In this document: positions 1 to 5,701 of the stretch, piece after piece
How positions within the stretch are numbered: the stretch's first letter is position 1
Layout: each line of letters starts with the position of its first letter
Assembly: GCA_027056215.1 (NCBI GenBank)
Contig: JALULO010000273.1
Location: 1 to 5,770 of the forward strand
Source of the DNA: Campylobacterales bacterium
GTDB taxonomy: Bacteria; Campylobacterota; Campylobacteria; Campylobacterales; QNZT01
Length of the DNA: 5,770 nucleotides
Direction: 5' to 3'
Notes under the pieces: generated by a model
Database searches by the model: none
The model's input: the letters and a program-made list of their open reading frames with translations, nothing else
Told to the model about the DNA's origin: nothing
Made by a program: the position numbers and the translations under genes

Positions 1-109
1 TATCTATATCTCCTACTTTCTTTTTTAGGGTATATCCAGCATTTGCTGAAGTAGCTAGTATGGTTGCTGTGAGTAGTCCTGTTGTTAGTTTTAGTATAGT
101 TTTTTTCAT
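1..109 (-). CDS. N-terminus of an exported protein, possibly an outer-membrane porin (partial)
   Basis: The first 36 codons of a minus-strand gene are present; the rest lies beyond the left edge. Translation from the ATG at 109-107 begins MKKTILKLTTGLLTATILA, followed by TSANA and then GYTLKKKVGDID. This is a textbook Sec signal peptide: a Lys-rich start, a hydrophobic core of about 15 residues, and an A-N-A cleavage site near residue 24/25. The start is supported by an AGAGGAG Shine-Dalgarno site at 118-124 with an 8-base spacer. The mature start (GYTLKKKVGDID) resembles the beginning of Campylobacterota outer-membrane porins, but twelve residues cannot fix a family. It is separated from the upstream porin gene by strong hairpins and so probably has its own promoter. 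Export is well supported; function is a guess. Confidence 0.7.
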   Translation of the reverse strand, partial: MKKTILKLTTGLLTATILATSANAGYTLKKKVGDID

Positions 110-117
110 TATATTGT

Positions 118-124
118 CTCCTCT
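118..124 (-). promoter_or_regulatory. Ribosome binding site of the left-edge gene
   Basis: The minus strand reads AGAGGAG eight bases before the ATG at 109. It is the only strong Shine-Dalgarno match in this leader and fixes the start of the partial exported protein. Confidence 0.7.
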
Positions 125-193
125 TTTGTTTTAAATTGATTTAGTTTTTGTGATAGTGTTTCGGTTTTGTTAGAGATATCTTGTGATGAATCA

Positions 194-199
194 TTTATA
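194..199 (-). promoter_or_regulatory. Possible -10 element for the left-edge gene
   Basis: The minus strand reads TATAAA inside GATATAAATG, with an A/T-rich run about 17 bases upstream where a -35 would sit. That run is the T-tract of the neighbouring terminator, so the match could be chance in AT-rich DNA. If real, the leader would be about 75 bases. The remainder of 110-216 shows no gene and no clear operator. Confidence 0.25.
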
Positions 200-216
200 T
201 CTATTATTTTGTATAT

Positions 217-245
217 AAAAAAGTGTAGTAGTACTACACTTTTTT
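217..245. terminator. Bidirectional intrinsic terminator
   Basis: A near-symmetrical palindrome has 13-base arms (AAAAAAGTGTAGT and ACTACACTTTTTT) around a 3-base loop. The GC-containing core is 7 bp and is flanked by A6 and T6 runs, so on either strand the hairpin is followed by a U-tract. On the minus strand it lies about 80 bases past the porin stop and should end the cytochrome-porin transcript. On the plus strand no gene is seen that needs it. Confidence 0.8.
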
Positions 246-311
246 ACAAGGAGGTTGTCGGACTCATCTAATGCTACATATAATCAAGTGTGAGTCCGAC
301 AACCTCCTTGT
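246..311. repeat. Perfect 21-bp inverted repeat (long hairpin) after the porin gene
   Basis: The left arm at 246-266 begins ACAAGGAGGTTGTCGG and ends ACTCA. The right arm at 291-311 is its exact reverse complement, and the loop at 267-290 is 24 bases of AT-rich sequence. The arms are GC-richer than their surroundings and have no mismatch. On the plus strand the stem runs into T312-T316, a classic terminator shape. On the minus strand it begins 13 bases after the porin stop codon and is followed by A6, not U, so there it may protect the 3' end of the mRNA while the next palindrome terminates. The terminal-repeat look (long perfect arms, short unrelated centre) also fits a tiny MITE-like element. 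The sequence alone does not decide. Confidence 0.7.
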
Positions 312-323
312 TTTTTCACAAAA

Positions 324-1670
324 TTAAAACTTTAATGTTGCTTGAATGGAAAGAAGATTTCCTGTCTTATCCAATACTTTTTGTGCTTTTGCATTGCCTG
401 GAGCTTTTGCATCTCTTATAGCATAATTAATATCGATTCTATTAGGTCCTTTAAAGTGATATGAAAGTCCTAATGTCGTAGTTTTAAACTCTCTTCTACC
501 TTTTGTGGAATTAGTCAAACGATTTAGATAGTCATATCTTCCAAGTACTTCCCATTTTTTAGGTACGACATAATATTGTAAACTTAAATATCCACCATTT
601 GCTTCATTTTTTTCATCTGCAGCTATCTGGTATTGCCAATTTTCATTGTAAGGATCTGCATCTACATCTTTTGCACCATTATAAATCATACCTTTAGCTT
701 TTATGTATTCAGCATCAACTCTTAAACCATTATGAAAGTAGTCTATACCTGCACCATAACGAACTCTTTTATAGTTAGTATTGTGTAGTTTTCTTTTTCC
801 TGTTTGATACCAAGCAAAACCTTTTACAGACTGAGTAAAATACCCATGTCCTTTACCAAACAAATATTCACTAGCAAGATAACCATAGTAATTCATTTGA
901 CCAGAAGCATTGGATGAACTTAGACCTGTACCATTACCAATCATACCAGCTACAGATACTGTTACATTAGGTTTGATTTTTTCAGTATGAAAAAGTTCTA
1001 TACCTCTATCACGATATGCACCAACAGATTGTTGTGGTGCGGCTTGGAATACACCAGGAGAAACTTCAGTAGCATTATTTGGTATAAATCTTTCAAGTAG
1101 CAGTTGTGAACCTGCAGTAGTAAAATTACGATACTCTGAAGCAAATACCGCTCTCATACCCTCTTCACTACCAGGATATTTGAATTGACCTACACGAATA
1201 TTAACATTAGGCAATCCCCTATAAGTGATTGATGCATCTGTTAATATATTATCGCTGTTGTGTCCAGCAGGCTTAGTAATACCATCTTCACCTAATTCCA
1301 TCATAAAGAAATAATCTATTGTATTTGCTTTATCAAACATACCACGAACAGCAAGTCTAGCACGATTTATTTCAAATCCTTTTTGTGAATTAAGTGTAGG
1401 AGGTATCATCGAAAGAGGTGTCAGATTTTTTCCAGCTTTTGGACCTGCAGCAGGAATCAAAATATCACCATAATTTTTTTGATATCCTCCTTGGATAAAT
1501 CCCCAAAATCTTGGTTTATTATTGTGGTTGGCAATCTTTTTTCCACCTTTTTTTATAAAAGAAGGCTCAGTTCCTGCTATACTCAACCAATCTGCAGCAT
1601 GCAATCCCACAGAAAGCACTGACATAGCAGCAAGTGAAAAGATTATTTTTTCTAATTTTCTATTTTTCAT
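324..1670 (-). CDS. OprO/OprP-type outer-membrane porin
   Basis: A 448-residue precursor predicted to form a beta-barrel pore in the outer membrane. It has a signal peptide (Lys/Arg-rich start, hydrophobic residues 9-24, cleavage near LHA/ADW at 25/26). After a short lead it shows features familiar from the phosphate-selective porin O/P family: GFEINRARLAVRG at 98-110 followed by FFMMELGEDG, GQFKYPGSEEG at 161-171, RDRGIELF at 220-227, alternating amphipathic strands to the end, and a terminal Phe (TLKF), the usual beta-barrel assembly signal. Length matches the family. Family members pass anions, often phosphate or pyrophosphate, but specificity cannot be read here. The gene starts 8 bases after the cytochrome stop and its Shine-Dalgarno site touches that stop, so the two are co-transcribed and probably co-translated. 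Partnership suggests uptake of a sulfur oxyanion (thiosulfate or tetrathionate); this is inference, and phosphate remains possible. Confidence 0.87.
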   Translation of the reverse strand: MKNRKLEKIIFSLAAMSVLSVGLHAADWLSIAGTEPSFIKKGGKKIANHNNKPRFWGFIQGGYQKNYGDILIPAAGPKAGKNLTPLSMIPPTLNSQKGFEINRARLAVRGMFDKANTIDYFFMMELGEDGITKPAGHNSDNILTDASITYRGLPNVNIRVGQFKYPGSEEGMRAVFASEYRNFTTAGSQLLLERFIPNNATEVSPGVFQAAPQQSVGAYRDRGIELFHTEKIKPNVTVSVAGMIGNGTGLSSSNASGQMNYYGYLASEYLFGKGHGYFTQSVKGFAWYQTGKRKLHNTNYKRVRYGAGIDYFHNGLRVDAEYIKAKGMIYNGAKDVDADPYNENWQYQIAADEKNEANGGYLSLQYYVVPKKWEVLGRYDYLNRLTNSTKGRREFKTTTLGLSYHFKGPNRIDINYAIRDAKAPGNAKAQKVLDKTGNLLSIQATLKF

Positions 1671-1675
1671 GTTAT

Positions 1676-1680
1676 CTCCT
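1676..1680 (-). promoter_or_regulatory. Porin ribosome binding site touching the cytochrome stop codon
   Basis: The minus strand reads AGGAG five bases before the porin ATG (1670). Its first bases are part of the TAG stop codon of the upstream cytochrome gene (1679-1681). Ribosomes finishing the cytochrome therefore sit on the porin initiation site, an arrangement typical of translational coupling. Confidence 0.75.
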
Positions 1681-2647
1681 ATTTTATTTTATTATCACCA
1701 CGGATTTTATCTATATCTAATCCAAATTGTTTAAAATTGCTACGAACAGAGTGTTTCTCTTTAAGAACTTTTGAGTTGTAGTGTCCCATTTCAGATTTTG
1801 GAAATAATCCTTTTTTCAAATCAAAATCAGCATGAGGTTGAGCATTTACATAAAGTATAATATCTGCTGCTTCTTGATCTTTTAGTGTACCACCTTGTCC
1901 TAAAGGCATGTTAGATTGTATCCAATTAGCTCCCTTGTTGAGTTTGCTCATACCTGCTCCAGTATTGTATGATAGCCATTCACCTTTTGCATTTTTACCC
2001 CAAAGTGGTGGAAAAGTTCCAACTCCAGCACCATTTTTACCATGACATGATGCACATTTTGCTTCATAAAGCTTTTTACCATTTAAATAGTTTTTATGTG
2101 TTGCTTTTTTTTGGATTTTTGCAAAATGTTTTGCCCCACCTTTCCATCTTTTTGAGTTTAAAGCACTACATGGCATTTTAGGGTTCATACTCATCTTCAT
2201 ACCAGTAGATAACCAAGTAACATATGTTGCCATTGCCACAGAAGCTTTAGTATCTATGATTGGTCTTTTACCATTCATACTTCTCATGAAGCAGTTGTTG
2301 ATTCTATCTTGTAGTGTTTGTACTGATTTTTCTCTTTTAGAATATGCAGGAAATGCTGCAGCAGTACCAAAAAATGTACCTATACCAGAACCTGTTCCAG
2401 GTTTTCCATCACTTCCTTTTAAGTGACAACTAGTACACTGTAATTTATCCCCGACCAAATCCTTAGTCAATGGATGTGTATTTGTATGTGCTAAGATATC
2501 CTCACCCAGTTTTACCATTTTCCCCACTTCTCCAGCAGGATAATCTTTTGGTGCATCTGTTGGAATATTTCCAGCAAACAGTGCCAAACTTGCCAAAGAG
2601 CATAATCCAAATACTCTTAGCGAATACATTCTTGTTGTTGATTTCAT
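1679..2647 (-). CDS. tsdA: TsdA-like dihaem cytochrome c (thiosulfate dehydrogenase / tetrathionate reductase)
   Basis: A 322-residue periplasmic cytochrome with a signal peptide ending near residue 25 (LALFA). There are two haem c sites, CTSCH at 71-75 and CASCH at 198-202. Between them lies RINNCFMRSMNGKRP (115-129), the TsdA signature in which the Cys (C119) is the unusual axial ligand of the active-site haem. NMPLGQGG at 246-253 supplies the likely Met ligand (M247) of the second haem. TsdA enzymes interconvert thiosulfate and tetrathionate (2 S2O3 to S4O6 plus 2 electrons) and pass electrons to or from other cytochromes. The Asn-Met pair recalls, from memory, Campylobacter jejuni TsdA, which works well as a tetrathionate reductase, so direction is open. 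A tail of about 45 residues (275-322) follows the second domain. The start is fixed by AAAGGAG at 2654-2660. It lies downstream of a two-component operon and forms a unit with the porin. A SoxA-like protein is a less likely alternative. Confidence 0.82.
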   Translation of the reverse strand: MKSTTRMYSLRVFGLCSLASLALFAGNIPTDAPKDYPAGEVGKMVKLGEDILAHTNTHPLTKDLVGDKLQCTSCHLKGSDGKPGTGSGIGTFFGTAAAFPAYSKREKSVQTLQDRINNCFMRSMNGKRPIIDTKASVAMATYVTWLSTGMKMSMNPKMPCSALNSKRWKGGAKHFAKIQKKATHKNYLNGKKLYEAKCASCHGKNGAGVGTFPPLWGKNAKGEWLSYNTGAGMSKLNKGANWIQSNMPLGQGGTLKDQEAADIILYVNAQPHADFDLKKGLFPKSEMGHYNSKVLKEKHSVRSNFKQFGLDIDKIRGDNKIK

Positions 2648-2653
2648 AATATT

Positions 2654-2660
2654 CTCCTTT
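2654..2660 (-). promoter_or_regulatory. Ribosome binding site of the TsdA-like gene
   Basis: AAAGGAG lies six bases before the ATG at 2647, a near-ideal site. It favours this Met over the in-frame Met at residue 7. Confidence 0.8.
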
Positions 2661-2674
2661 AAATTGGTTTATGA

Positions 2675-2680
2675 ACTATG
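2675..2680 (-). promoter_or_regulatory. Possible -10 element of the cytochrome-porin unit
   Basis: The minus strand reads CATAGT here (5 of 6 matches to TATAAT except position 1 and the G at position 5, so only a fair match), with CATAAA at 2668-2673 as an alternative. It ends up about 16 bases downstream of the tandem 11-bp repeats, so the repeats would cover the -35 region. There is no good -35 hexamer, as expected for an activator-dependent promoter. The placement makes it attractive; the hexamer by itself is weak. Confidence 0.35.
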
Positions 2681-2696
2681 AAATGTTAACACTGCC

Positions 2697-2720
2697 TTCG
2701 TAACTTTTTCGTAACTTTTT
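2697..2720 (-). promoter_or_regulatory. Tandem 11-bp direct repeats, probable OmpR-family regulator binding site
   Basis: On the plus strand CGTAACTTTTT occurs twice back to back (2699-2709 and 2710-2720), and the 11-base periodicity extends two bases further (2697-2698). On the minus strand the core reads GTTACGAAAAAGTTACG. PhoB/OmpR-type regulators bind as head-to-tail dimers to direct repeats with 11-bp spacing, about one helical turn. The site lies 8 bases past the kinase stop, roughly 50 bases before the cytochrome ATG, and next to an operon encoding such a regulator. No second copy was seen in front of the regulatory operon or the left-edge gene. Binding is inferred. Confidence 0.6.
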
Positions 2721-2727
2721 ATTTTCA

Positions 2728-3855
2728 CTAAATAAAGGTATATGTAAAGGTACTTCCTTTTTGAGTTGAAGTTATAACGGAGATTTTAATATGATTTTTT
2801 TCACATATATGTTTGACAATACTTAATCCTATACCAAAGCCACCTTTGATAGTATCTTCACGACGATATCTTTCAAAAATCCCTTTTATATTTTTAATAC
2901 CAACTCCCTGATCCTTAATTAATAGCACTATTTTTTCATCTTTACGAAAGAGTTTAACAAAAATTTTTCGCCTTTTTTTACTATATTTGATAGCATTTGA
3001 GAGAGTATTGTCTATGATTCTCTGAAATTCTATACGGTTAATCTTGAGAGTGATATTATTCATAATCTTTTCTTCAATCTCAATCTCTTTCACTTTTGCC
3101 AAATCACGAAATACTTCAATTCGGCTATGTAAAAAATAAGAGGCATCAATTTTTTCAGGTTGGTACTTTACATGTGTATGTTTGATATGATACTCTATAT
3201 CTTCATAGATTAGTATCATACTTTGCATACTATTATTTAGCCGTCTAAGGACTTTATTTTCCTTAGTATTTCTTAATGTTTCAAGATTGAGTTGCATAAC
3301 CCCAAGAGGTGTTTTGAGTTCATGCATCGCATCGTTAAAAAAGGTTTTTAAATAACGATTAAGCTGTTCTAGTGGTCGCAAACTTATTTTTACAAAAAAG
3401 AGTGTCATTAGAAAAATTACAGCACCTAAAAAAAGTGCAGAGATAAAAGCTCTTGTATATATATCTTTGTAAGAAAAATATTGAAAAACCAACAAATACT
3501 TAGCACCTATCCGATTGCTATTAAGAGAAATCTTCTTATATATATATTTACCCTTATCTATCTTACTAATACTAGTATCTGTTGTAAAAATTCTTTTGTC
3601 GTTAGAATCATAAAGAGCTGCATTGTAAAACAGCGAACGAGGAAAATCAAACACATGCTCTTTTGTCCTTGAAAAATCGTAAATACTTTTTTGTATATTA
3701 TAGGCATAATATTCTAAGTTTTGCATCTGATTTTGGCGATAACTTTTTTTCTCAACAGAGATATAAAACCAAGCTGGAATACTTACCACTAATATAATCA
3801 TCATAGAATAGAAAAATGCTAGTGTATAGATATAATGTTTATCCTTTTCTATCAA
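2728..3855 (-). CDS. Membrane sensor histidine kinase, HisKA type without HAMP
   Basis: Inner-membrane kinase expected to phosphorylate the response regulator encoded just upstream. Counted from an alternative TTG start at 3885 (385 residues), it has a first membrane segment at about 19-42, a periplasmic domain of about 100 residues (43-143), and a second membrane segment at about 144-167. The H-box FNDAMHELKTP follows, with His188 only some 20 residues after the membrane, which leaves no room for a HAMP domain. ATPase motifs are all present: N-box NTLSNAIKYS (N293, N297), G1 box DQGVGI (325-330), F-box IFERY (336-340), and G2 box GGFGIGLS (348-355). It should be active. No ATG precedes the first membrane segment. 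TTG at 3855 is preferred because GGGGAT lies upstream and the overlap with the regulator falls to 17 bases; TTG at 3885 would give a 47-base overlap and has no clear ribosome site. The ligand is unknown. Confidence 0.87.
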   Translation of the reverse strand: MIEKDKHYIYTLAFFYSMMIILVVSIPAWFYISVEKKSYRQNQMQNLEYYAYNIQKSIYDFSRTKEHVFDFPRSLFYNAALYDSNDKRIFTTDTSISKIDKGKYIYKKISLNSNRIGAKYLLVFQYFSYKDIYTRAFISALFLGAVIFLMTLFFVKISLRPLEQLNRYLKTFFNDAMHELKTPLGVMQLNLETLRNTKENKVLRRLNNSMQSMILIYEDIEYHIKHTHVKYQPEKIDASYFLHSRIEVFRDLAKVKEIEIEEKIMNNITLKINRIEFQRIIDNTLSNAIKYSKKRRKIFVKLFRKDEKIVLLIKDQGVGIKNIKGIFERYRREDTIKGGFGIGLSIVKHICEKNHIKISVITSTQKGSTFTYTFI

Positions 3856-4504
3856 TCTTATATCCCCATCCTTTTTGACTGACAATCAAATTACTACTAG
3901 TTTTATCACGAATTTTTTTGATACACATACGAATATCAGACTCCGTAACCATTTTACATTCCCATACATCTTCCCACAATTTTTTGGTTGAGACAAACTT
4001 TCCAATTCTTGCTATGAGATAATCCCATACTTTTTGCTCTTTTGGAGTAAATCGTACTAGTTTATCTCCCTTCATTAGAGTTCCAGTTTTGGGATTATAA
4101 CAGTAATCCTCATCTAGTTCTACTTCATCTTTACAAGAGTGAAAGTAAAATAGTTTCAAGACTTGCTCGATACGATATTTCAGCTCTTTTGCTGCAAATG
4201 GTTTTCGGATATAGTCATTACATCCTAGTTCATATCCGATACTCAGATTATCAATATCTGTTAAAGAAGTAATAAAGATAACTGGTGTTTCATCTCCCAC
4301 TCTACGAATTGTCTTGACAATATCATAACCATTTATACCAGGCACTCTTATATCCAACAACAACAGTTGATAACTTTTAAAGTGGATTGCATTAAGTGCT
4401 TCATCACCATTTTCAAAACTTTCTACATGATAGCCTAGTGATTTAAGATATTCATGTATTGTTTCTTTATAGTCTATTTCATCTTCAAGTAGTAAAATTC
4501 TCAT
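3839..4504 (-). CDS. OmpR/PhoB-family response regulator
   Basis: A 221-residue DNA-binding regulator of normal length. The receiver domain (about 1-118) holds the acidic pair E7/D8, the phosphoacceptor D51 in LLLLDIRVPG, the switch Thr79 in FITS, and Lys101-Pro102. The C-terminal winged helix (about 128-221) carries FTPKEQKVWDYL, a recognition-helix region near TESDIRMCIKKIRDK, and the closing wing GWGYKI typical of OmpR proteins. Its ATG overlaps the sensor-gene stop (ATGA, 4501-4504), with AGGAG at 4515-4519. Its own end overlaps the kinase start, so the three genes are made together and the kinase is its evident partner. The tandem repeats at 2697-2720 are the natural candidate target, which would make it the activator of the cytochrome-porin unit. 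A PhoB/PhosR-like phosphate role cannot be excluded, as this family shares the same architecture. Confidence 0.92.
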   Translation of the reverse strand: MRILLLEDEIDYKETIHEYLKSLGYHVESFENGDEALNAIHFKSYQLLLLDIRVPGINGYDIVKTIRRVGDETPVIFITSLTDIDNLSIGYELGCNDYIRKPFAAKELKYRIEQVLKLFYFHSCKDEVELDEDYCYNPKTGTLMKGDKLVRFTPKEQKVWDYLIARIGKFVSTKKLWEDVWECKMVTESDIRMCIKKIRDKTSSNLIVSQKGWGYKIDRKG

Positions 4505-5418
4505 CGTATTATCACTCCTGAACTATTTTGTTCCACCAAATTACTATGAAAACTAATACTATCAATATCTGGCACATCCTTTTGCAAAGCAACCATACAA
4601 TAGCCTAATCTTTCATTGTTAAAATTTTTAATATCAAAATACCCAAATGCATAACCACCTATCGTAAAGTATCCATAACTTCCAAGTTTATCTAAAGAAG
4701 CATTTTTTAGATTATCAAAAGAGATTTTATCATATATTTTATTTACTAGTACAAATTTATTATGTAGAAGTGGTTGTTTTTTAAGTGTTGTAGCAATTGG
4801 AAGGTATTTTTTATCCAATAAAATAAAAAATGAATATCCCTGTTCAGACAGTTTTTTATGTAAGTGTGAAAATCCTTCGATTACTTCAATAGATCCTTGA
4901 AATACCCCATCTTTAATAATTGGAGAAATAGCTTTTATGTTTAATCTTTTACCTACTTCAATAGAAACCAATGGTTTTTTATATTTTTTTACCAAAACAA
5001 GACCTCTACGAAATGATGCCAGGGGTACATCTTTAATAGAAAAATCCCAGCTTCGCAGATAGGTATGTAGATTTTTATCATGTACTTGCACTTCAAATGT
5101 ATATTTCTGAAGTTTTTTCAAACTTAATAGCTTTTGGTAAATAATGTCAAATGTCTTTTTTCTATTTTTATTATAAAATGCTTTTAGAAAACTCTTATCT
5201 TCAGATAGCAATAGAGACAATGAAAGTGCATGCTGTTGTTCTTCATCAAGCATATTTCTAGTCAAAAGCAATGCATTTTCCAATGAATGTACTATATCAC
5301 TTCCCTCATAGGAACGATTTAGTGTATAAACAAAATAAAAAGATATTGTCAAAACAATTAAAGCAAAAATAAGGACAATTTTGTCAATTTTGCTAATAAT
5401 ATTGTCAAATATACCCAC
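4501..5418 (-). CDS. Membrane-anchored periplasmic dCACHE_3 sensor protein with no output domain
   Basis: From the GTG at 5418 this gives 305 residues: a short cytoplasmic start (GIFDNIISKIDK), one membrane helix at about 14-34, a helical stalk with ALSLSLLLSEDKSF, then a periplasmic domain with HTYLRSWD (118-125), SIEVGKRLNIKAISPI (152-167) and a second sub-domain ending GYCMVALQKD. These match the double CACHE sensory domain (dCACHE_3) found in Campylobacterota chemoreceptors and kinases, which bind small ligands. In those proteins a second membrane helix and a HAMP, kinase or methyl-accepting domain follow; here only about 25 polar residues remain before the stop, which overlaps the regulator ATG. 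It is therefore probably an accessory sensor for the kinase. The open frame extends to a TTG at 5568, but AGGTGG before the GTG, a membrane-protein-like start and a possible promoter at 5454 favour 5418. TTG 5463 (AAGGA upstream) is another option. The ligand is unknown. Confidence 0.8.
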   Translation of the reverse strand: MGIFDNIISKIDKIVLIFALIVLTISFYFVYTLNRSYEGSDIVHSLENALLLTRNMLDEEQQHALSLSLLLSEDKSFLKAFYNKNRKKTFDIIYQKLLSLKKLQKYTFEVQVHDKNLHTYLRSWDFSIKDVPLASFRRGLVLVKKYKKPLVSIEVGKRLNIKAISPIIKDGVFQGSIEVIEGFSHLHKKLSEQGYSFFILLDKKYLPIATTLKKQPLLHNKFVLVNKIYDKISFDNLKNASLDKLGSYGYFTIGGYAFGYFDIKNFNNERLGYCMVALQKDVPDIDSISFHSNLVEQNSSGVIIR

Positions 5419-5453
5419 GGAGTGCCCACCTATTTTGTTGTTTCTGTTCTTGC

Positions 5454-5463
5454 ATAGTACCAA
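5454..5463 (-). promoter_or_regulatory. Possible extended -10 promoter of the regulatory operon
   Basis: The minus strand reads TTGGTACTAT: a TGn extension followed by TACTAT, with a T-rich stretch just upstream as in many Campylobacterota promoters. Transcription would start near 5447, giving a leader of about 30 bases before the GTG at 5418. There is no clear -35 hexamer. If correct, the open frame upstream of 5418 is not translated. Confidence 0.35.
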
Positions 5464-5593
5464 AAAAGTCCTTGTATGCCATAACAGAACAATCTTTTTA
5501 AAACTTGATTTATGTTGATTTCTATCTTTTTTGGATATATGAGAATAATCAAATATAAGTACTGCCAAGTTTTGTTTTTATAAACTTTATCTT

Positions 5594-5635
5594 AAAAGAG
5601 TTTCAGATGTCCGCAATCAGCGAACACCTGAAACT
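5594..5635 (-). terminator. Hairpin terminator after the PstS-like gene
   Basis: Arms at 5599-5614 and 5620-5635 form a 16-bp stem around a 5-base loop. On the minus-strand RNA all 16 pairs form, two of them G-U; on the plus strand those two would be A-C mismatches, so the structure is suited to the minus transcript. The stem is followed by CUUUU, a short U-tract, so termination may be leaky and allow some read-through from the PstS-like gene into the regulatory operon. Confidence 0.6.
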
Positions 5636-5640
5636 ATAAA

Positions 5641-5648
5641 GGGGGGGG
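5641..5648. repeat. G8 homopolymer tract (C8 on the coding strand)
   Basis: Eight consecutive G bases in otherwise AT-rich sequence, between the PstS-like stop (5702) and the terminator hairpin. It lies outside any gene I can support. Tracts of this kind change length by slippage in Campylobacterota. The rest of 5419-5701 holds the hairpin and the possible promoter; I see no further gene or RNA there. Confidence 0.6.
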
Positions 5649-5701
5649 AGTTGAAAGTGTGCAAAACTTTTTTATGTGGTTTTATATTTTAAGGCAGGGG
5701 A

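Noticed and set aside
301..310. AACCTCCTTG in the long hairpin resembles the 16S rRNA anti-Shine-Dalgarno sequence
   Set aside because: Both it and its complement are locked in a perfect stem, and no rRNA context surrounds it; coincidence is the simpler reading.
1522..1734. Plus-strand open frame of 70 codons
   Set aside because: It lies antisense across the porin start and cytochrome end, with no ribosome site and no recognisable domain; a shadow of coding sequence on the other strand.
1969..2181. Plus-strand open frame of 70 codons
   Set aside because: It is wholly antisense to the second haem region of the cytochrome, whose motifs are unambiguous; the His- and Phe-rich product looks like a frame artefact.
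3481..3672. Plus-strand open frame of 63 codons
   Set aside because: It is antisense to the kinase periplasmic domain, and has no ribosome site or domain.
5419..5568. In-frame extension of the sensor gene to a TTG at 5568 (50 extra residues)
   Set aside because: The TTG has no ribosome site, the extra residues resemble no domain, and a better-supported GTG with AGGTGG upstream lies at 5418 directly before the membrane helix.
5553..5570. TTGGCAGTACTTATATTTG as a sigma-54 promoter
   Set aside because: The GG element is present, but the GC element at the required spacing is missing.
5641..5648. G8 tract as a coding phase-variation switch
   Set aside because: It lies after the stop codon of the PstS-like gene and far before the sensor start, so slippage cannot shift either reading frame.
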